From: an uncultured Paracoccaceae bacterium
GTDB taxonomy: Bacteria > Pseudomonadota > Alphaproteobacteria > Rhodobacterales > Rhodobacteraceae
Assembly (NCBI GenBank): GCA_945952025.1
Contig: CAMFGW010000008.1
Coordinates: 43,050-107,049, forward strand
Direction: 5' to 3'
Length of the DNA: 64,000 bases
In this document: positions 62,607-64,000 of the stretch, piece after piece
How the letters are laid out: each line of letters starts with the position of its first letter
Position numbering within the stretch: position 1 is the first letter of the stretch
Notes under the pieces: model-generated
The model's input: the letters and a program-made list of their open reading frames with translations, nothing else
Told to the model about the DNA's origin: nothing
Databases searched by the model: none
Translations under genes and position numbers: made by a program

Positions 62607-63874
62607 CCGTTTTCCCGCAGCACCCCGCCCGCAAGGTAAAGCGAGCCGCAGATCAGAAGCCGCGCGCCGGGGTGCGCCGCCGCAAGGGCCTGCACCGCCG
62701 CCAGCGCGCTTTCGGCCGTCGTGGCGTCCAGCCCGGCCGCCTGCGCCGCCGCGGCGGTCGTCTCGGCCGGCAGGGTGTTTGCCTCGTCCGGAATGGACAG
62801 GGCCGTCAGGCTGCTGGCCACGCCCGCCAGGGGGCGCATGTAGCCGCCCACATCCTTCGTGTTCAGCATCCCGCAGATCAGGTGCGTGGGCTTCGGCGCC
62901 ATTCGCTTCAGCGTCGCCGCCACCGCCTCGCCCCCCGCCGGATTGTGCCCGCCGTCCAGCCACAGCTCGCACGGCCCCGCCGCATCGACCAGGGGCCCGC
63001 GCGTCAGCCGCTGCATCCGCGCCGGCCATTCCGCGCGCGTCACCGCCGCCTCGCAGGCCGCCTCGCCGTAGCCGAGCGCGCGAAGCGCCATGACCGCCGC
63101 CCCCGCATTGTCGATCTGGTGCGGCCCGGCCAGGTTCGGCAGGGGCAGGTCCAGAAGCCCGTTTTCATCCTGAAAGATCAACCGCCCGCGCTCTTCCCAG
63201 GCCCGCCAGTGCTGGCCATGGACCAGAAGGGGCGCGCCAAGCCGGGCGGCGCGCGCCTCGATCACCTCTAGCCCCGCCTCTTGCTGCGGCCCGACGACGC
63301 AAGGGGCACCGCGCTTGATGATTCCGGCCTTTTCGCCCGCGATCTCTGCCAGCGTCTCGCCCAGATATTGCTGATGGTCGATCGACACGGGCGTGATGAT
63401 GGTCAGCGCGGGTTTCTCGACCACGTTCGTCGCGTCAAGGCGCCCGCCAAGCCCCACCTCCAGCAGCGTATAGTCCGCCGGGGTCCGCGCGAAGGCCAGG
63501 AAGGCCGCGCAGGTCGTGATCTCGAAGAAGGTGATCTCGGCCTCGCCGTTCGCCGCGACGCATTCGTCCAGGAGCGCGGTCAGCGCGGGTTCCGAAATCA
63601 GCGCGCCCGCCAGCCGGATCCGTTCGTGAAACCGCGCCAGATGCGGCGAGGTATAGGCATGGACCCGCTTGCCTTCCGCCTCGAGCCCCGCGCGGATCAT
63701 GGCCTGCGTGGACCCCTTGCCGTTCGTCCCGGCGATGTGGATCACCGGCGGCAGCGACCGTTCGGGATGGCCGAGTGCCGCCAGAAGCCGATCCACGCGG
63801 TCGAGCGTCAGGTCGATGATCTTCGGGTGCAGCCCCATCATGCGCTGCAGGATCAGGTCGGACGATTGGGTCAT
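62603..63874 (-). CDS. folC: Bifunctional folylpolyglutamate synthase / dihydrofolate synthase
   Basis: 423 aa Mur-ligase-like enzyme adding glutamate to (dihydro)folate. HIAGTNGKGSTQAMI is the P-loop, TSPHLARFHERIRLAG follows, ATNVVEKPALTIITPVSIDH carries the metal-binding His, and WLDGGHNPAGGEAV lies in the C-terminal domain. The N-terminal MTQSSDLILQRMMGLHPKII is family-typical. The gene lies just downstream of a presumed accD, the accD-folC order conserved in proteobacteria. Confidence 0.95.
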   Translation of the reverse strand: MTQSSDLILQRMMGLHPKIIDLTLDRVDRLLAALGHPERSLPPVIHIAGTNGKGSTQAMIRAGLEAEGKRVHAYTSPHLARFHERIRLAGALISEPALTALLDECVAANGEAEITFFEITTCAAFLAFARTPADYTLLEVGLGGRLDATNVVEKPALTIITPVSIDHQQYLGETLAEIAGEKAGIIKRGAPCVVGPQQEAGLEVIEARAARLGAPLLVHGQHWRAWEERGRLIFQDENGLLDLPLPNLAGPHQIDNAGAAVMALRALGYGEAACEAAVTRAEWPARMQRLTRGPLVDAAGPCELWLDGGHNPAGGEAVAATLKRMAPKPTHLICGMLNTKDVGGYMRPLAGVASSLTALSIPDEANTLPAETTAAAAQAAGLDATTAESALAAVQALAAAHPGARLLICGSLYLAGGVLRENG

Positions 63875-63878
63875 GGGG

Positions 63879-63938
63879 TCAGATCGGTGCGCGGGTGATG
63901 GCGAAGGAAACGTCGAACTGCAACAGGGCCTGGGCCAT
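63879..63938 (-). CDS. Possible 19-codon open frame between accD and folC
   Basis: An ATG after GGGGCGGACC opens a frame of 19 codons (MAQALLQFDVSFAITRAPI) that stops 4 bp before the folC start. It might couple translation of folC to accD, or be chance. No other evidence for expression is visible. Confidence 0.2.
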   Translation of the reverse strand: MAQALLQFDVSFAITRAPI

Positions 63939-63947
63939 GGTCCGCCC

Positions 63948-64000
63948 CTATTCCGCCGCCGCTGGGGCGGGGGCCGCGCCCGGCGTCGTCGCGGGCAGGG
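63948..64000 (-). CDS. accD: C-terminal end of a probable acetyl-CoA carboxylase beta subunit
   Basis: The last 17 residues read LPATTPGAAPAPAAAE before a TAG stop. This Pro/Ala-rich tail is typical of alphaproteobacterial AccD, and accD immediately upstream of folC is the common order. With only the tail visible, the call rests mainly on position. Confidence 0.55.
   Translation of the reverse strand, partial: LPATTPGAAPAPAAAE

Noticed and set aside
61041..63029. 662-codon minus-strand frame overlapping the MscS gene
   Set aside because: It lies opposite the MscS gene and has no recognisable domain; its last part is merely a second frame across the LLM gene.

Overview
The window looks like chromosomal DNA of a high-GC alphaproteobacterium of the Rhodobacterales (Rhodobacteraceae/Paracoccaceae type). 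The grounds are a CcrM-type GANTC methyltransferase, DUF2794 and DUF3576 proteins, an MbfA iron exporter preceded by an Irr-like box, glutathione-dependent formaldehyde oxidation genes, and a yggS-tsaE-amgK-murU-addB-addA-trxA gene order. Species cannot be told from sequence reading alone. I see no insertion sequence, prophage, CRISPR array, rRNA or tRNA. Almost every gene is intact and coding density is very high.

Layout. 1-9119 (minus strand): a tightly overlapping operon yggS, tsaE, amgK, murU, addB, addA and the start of trxA, joining PLP homeostasis, tRNA modification, peptidoglycan sugar recycling and double-strand break repair. 9161-10228: a porin with its own terminator. 10499-15195 (plus): DUF3576 lipoprotein, leuS, lptE, holA. 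15199-19073 (minus): cobQ, a CaiB/BaiF CoA-transferase, a DsbA-like oxidoreductase and a DciA-like protein. 19125-21376 (plus): mutY and alkB, translationally coupled. 21498-23354 (minus): rnhB then ccrM, with three GANTC sites in the short gap before ccrM and a strongly structured untranslated segment upstream of rnhB. 23635-24626 (plus): a small secreted protein and an unusual membrane protein with a winged-helix-like tail.

24623-32286: a catabolic cassette. A LysR regulator and a four-component PotABCD-like ABC importer (minus) face an AbgB-like M20 amidohydrolase and an amidinotransferase-superfamily hydrolase (plus). 32291-34142: two unknown proteins and pyrF. 34177-42950 (minus): an NfeD/SPFH pair and an alpha-2-macroglobulin plus PBP1C pair. 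43088-47456: a soluble hybrid histidine kinase, DUF2794, an I78-type inhibitor lipoprotein and glutathione-dependent formaldehyde dehydrogenase. 47456-56389: a NYN-LOTUS protein, a TetR regulator with a tiny secreted partner, mbfA, a nitroreductase-family protein, S-formylglutathione hydrolase, soluble transhydrogenase, YaiI, a DMT exporter, a HAD hydrolase and an ornithine-cyclodeaminase family protein. 56630-64000: MFS transporter, zapE, bestrophin, LLM flavin monooxygenase, MscS channel, folC and the end of a probable accD.

The most unusual signal is a roughly 215-bp element present three times (48208-48428, 56404-56619, 60058-60271). Each copy lies in the same orientation between a plus-strand and a convergent minus-strand gene. 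It holds four inverted repeats and ends in a terminator-like hairpin with a T-run. Base pairs in two of the hairpins have changed in a compensating way between copies, while the only open frame through the element is broken in one copy, so the structure rather than a protein appears to be conserved.
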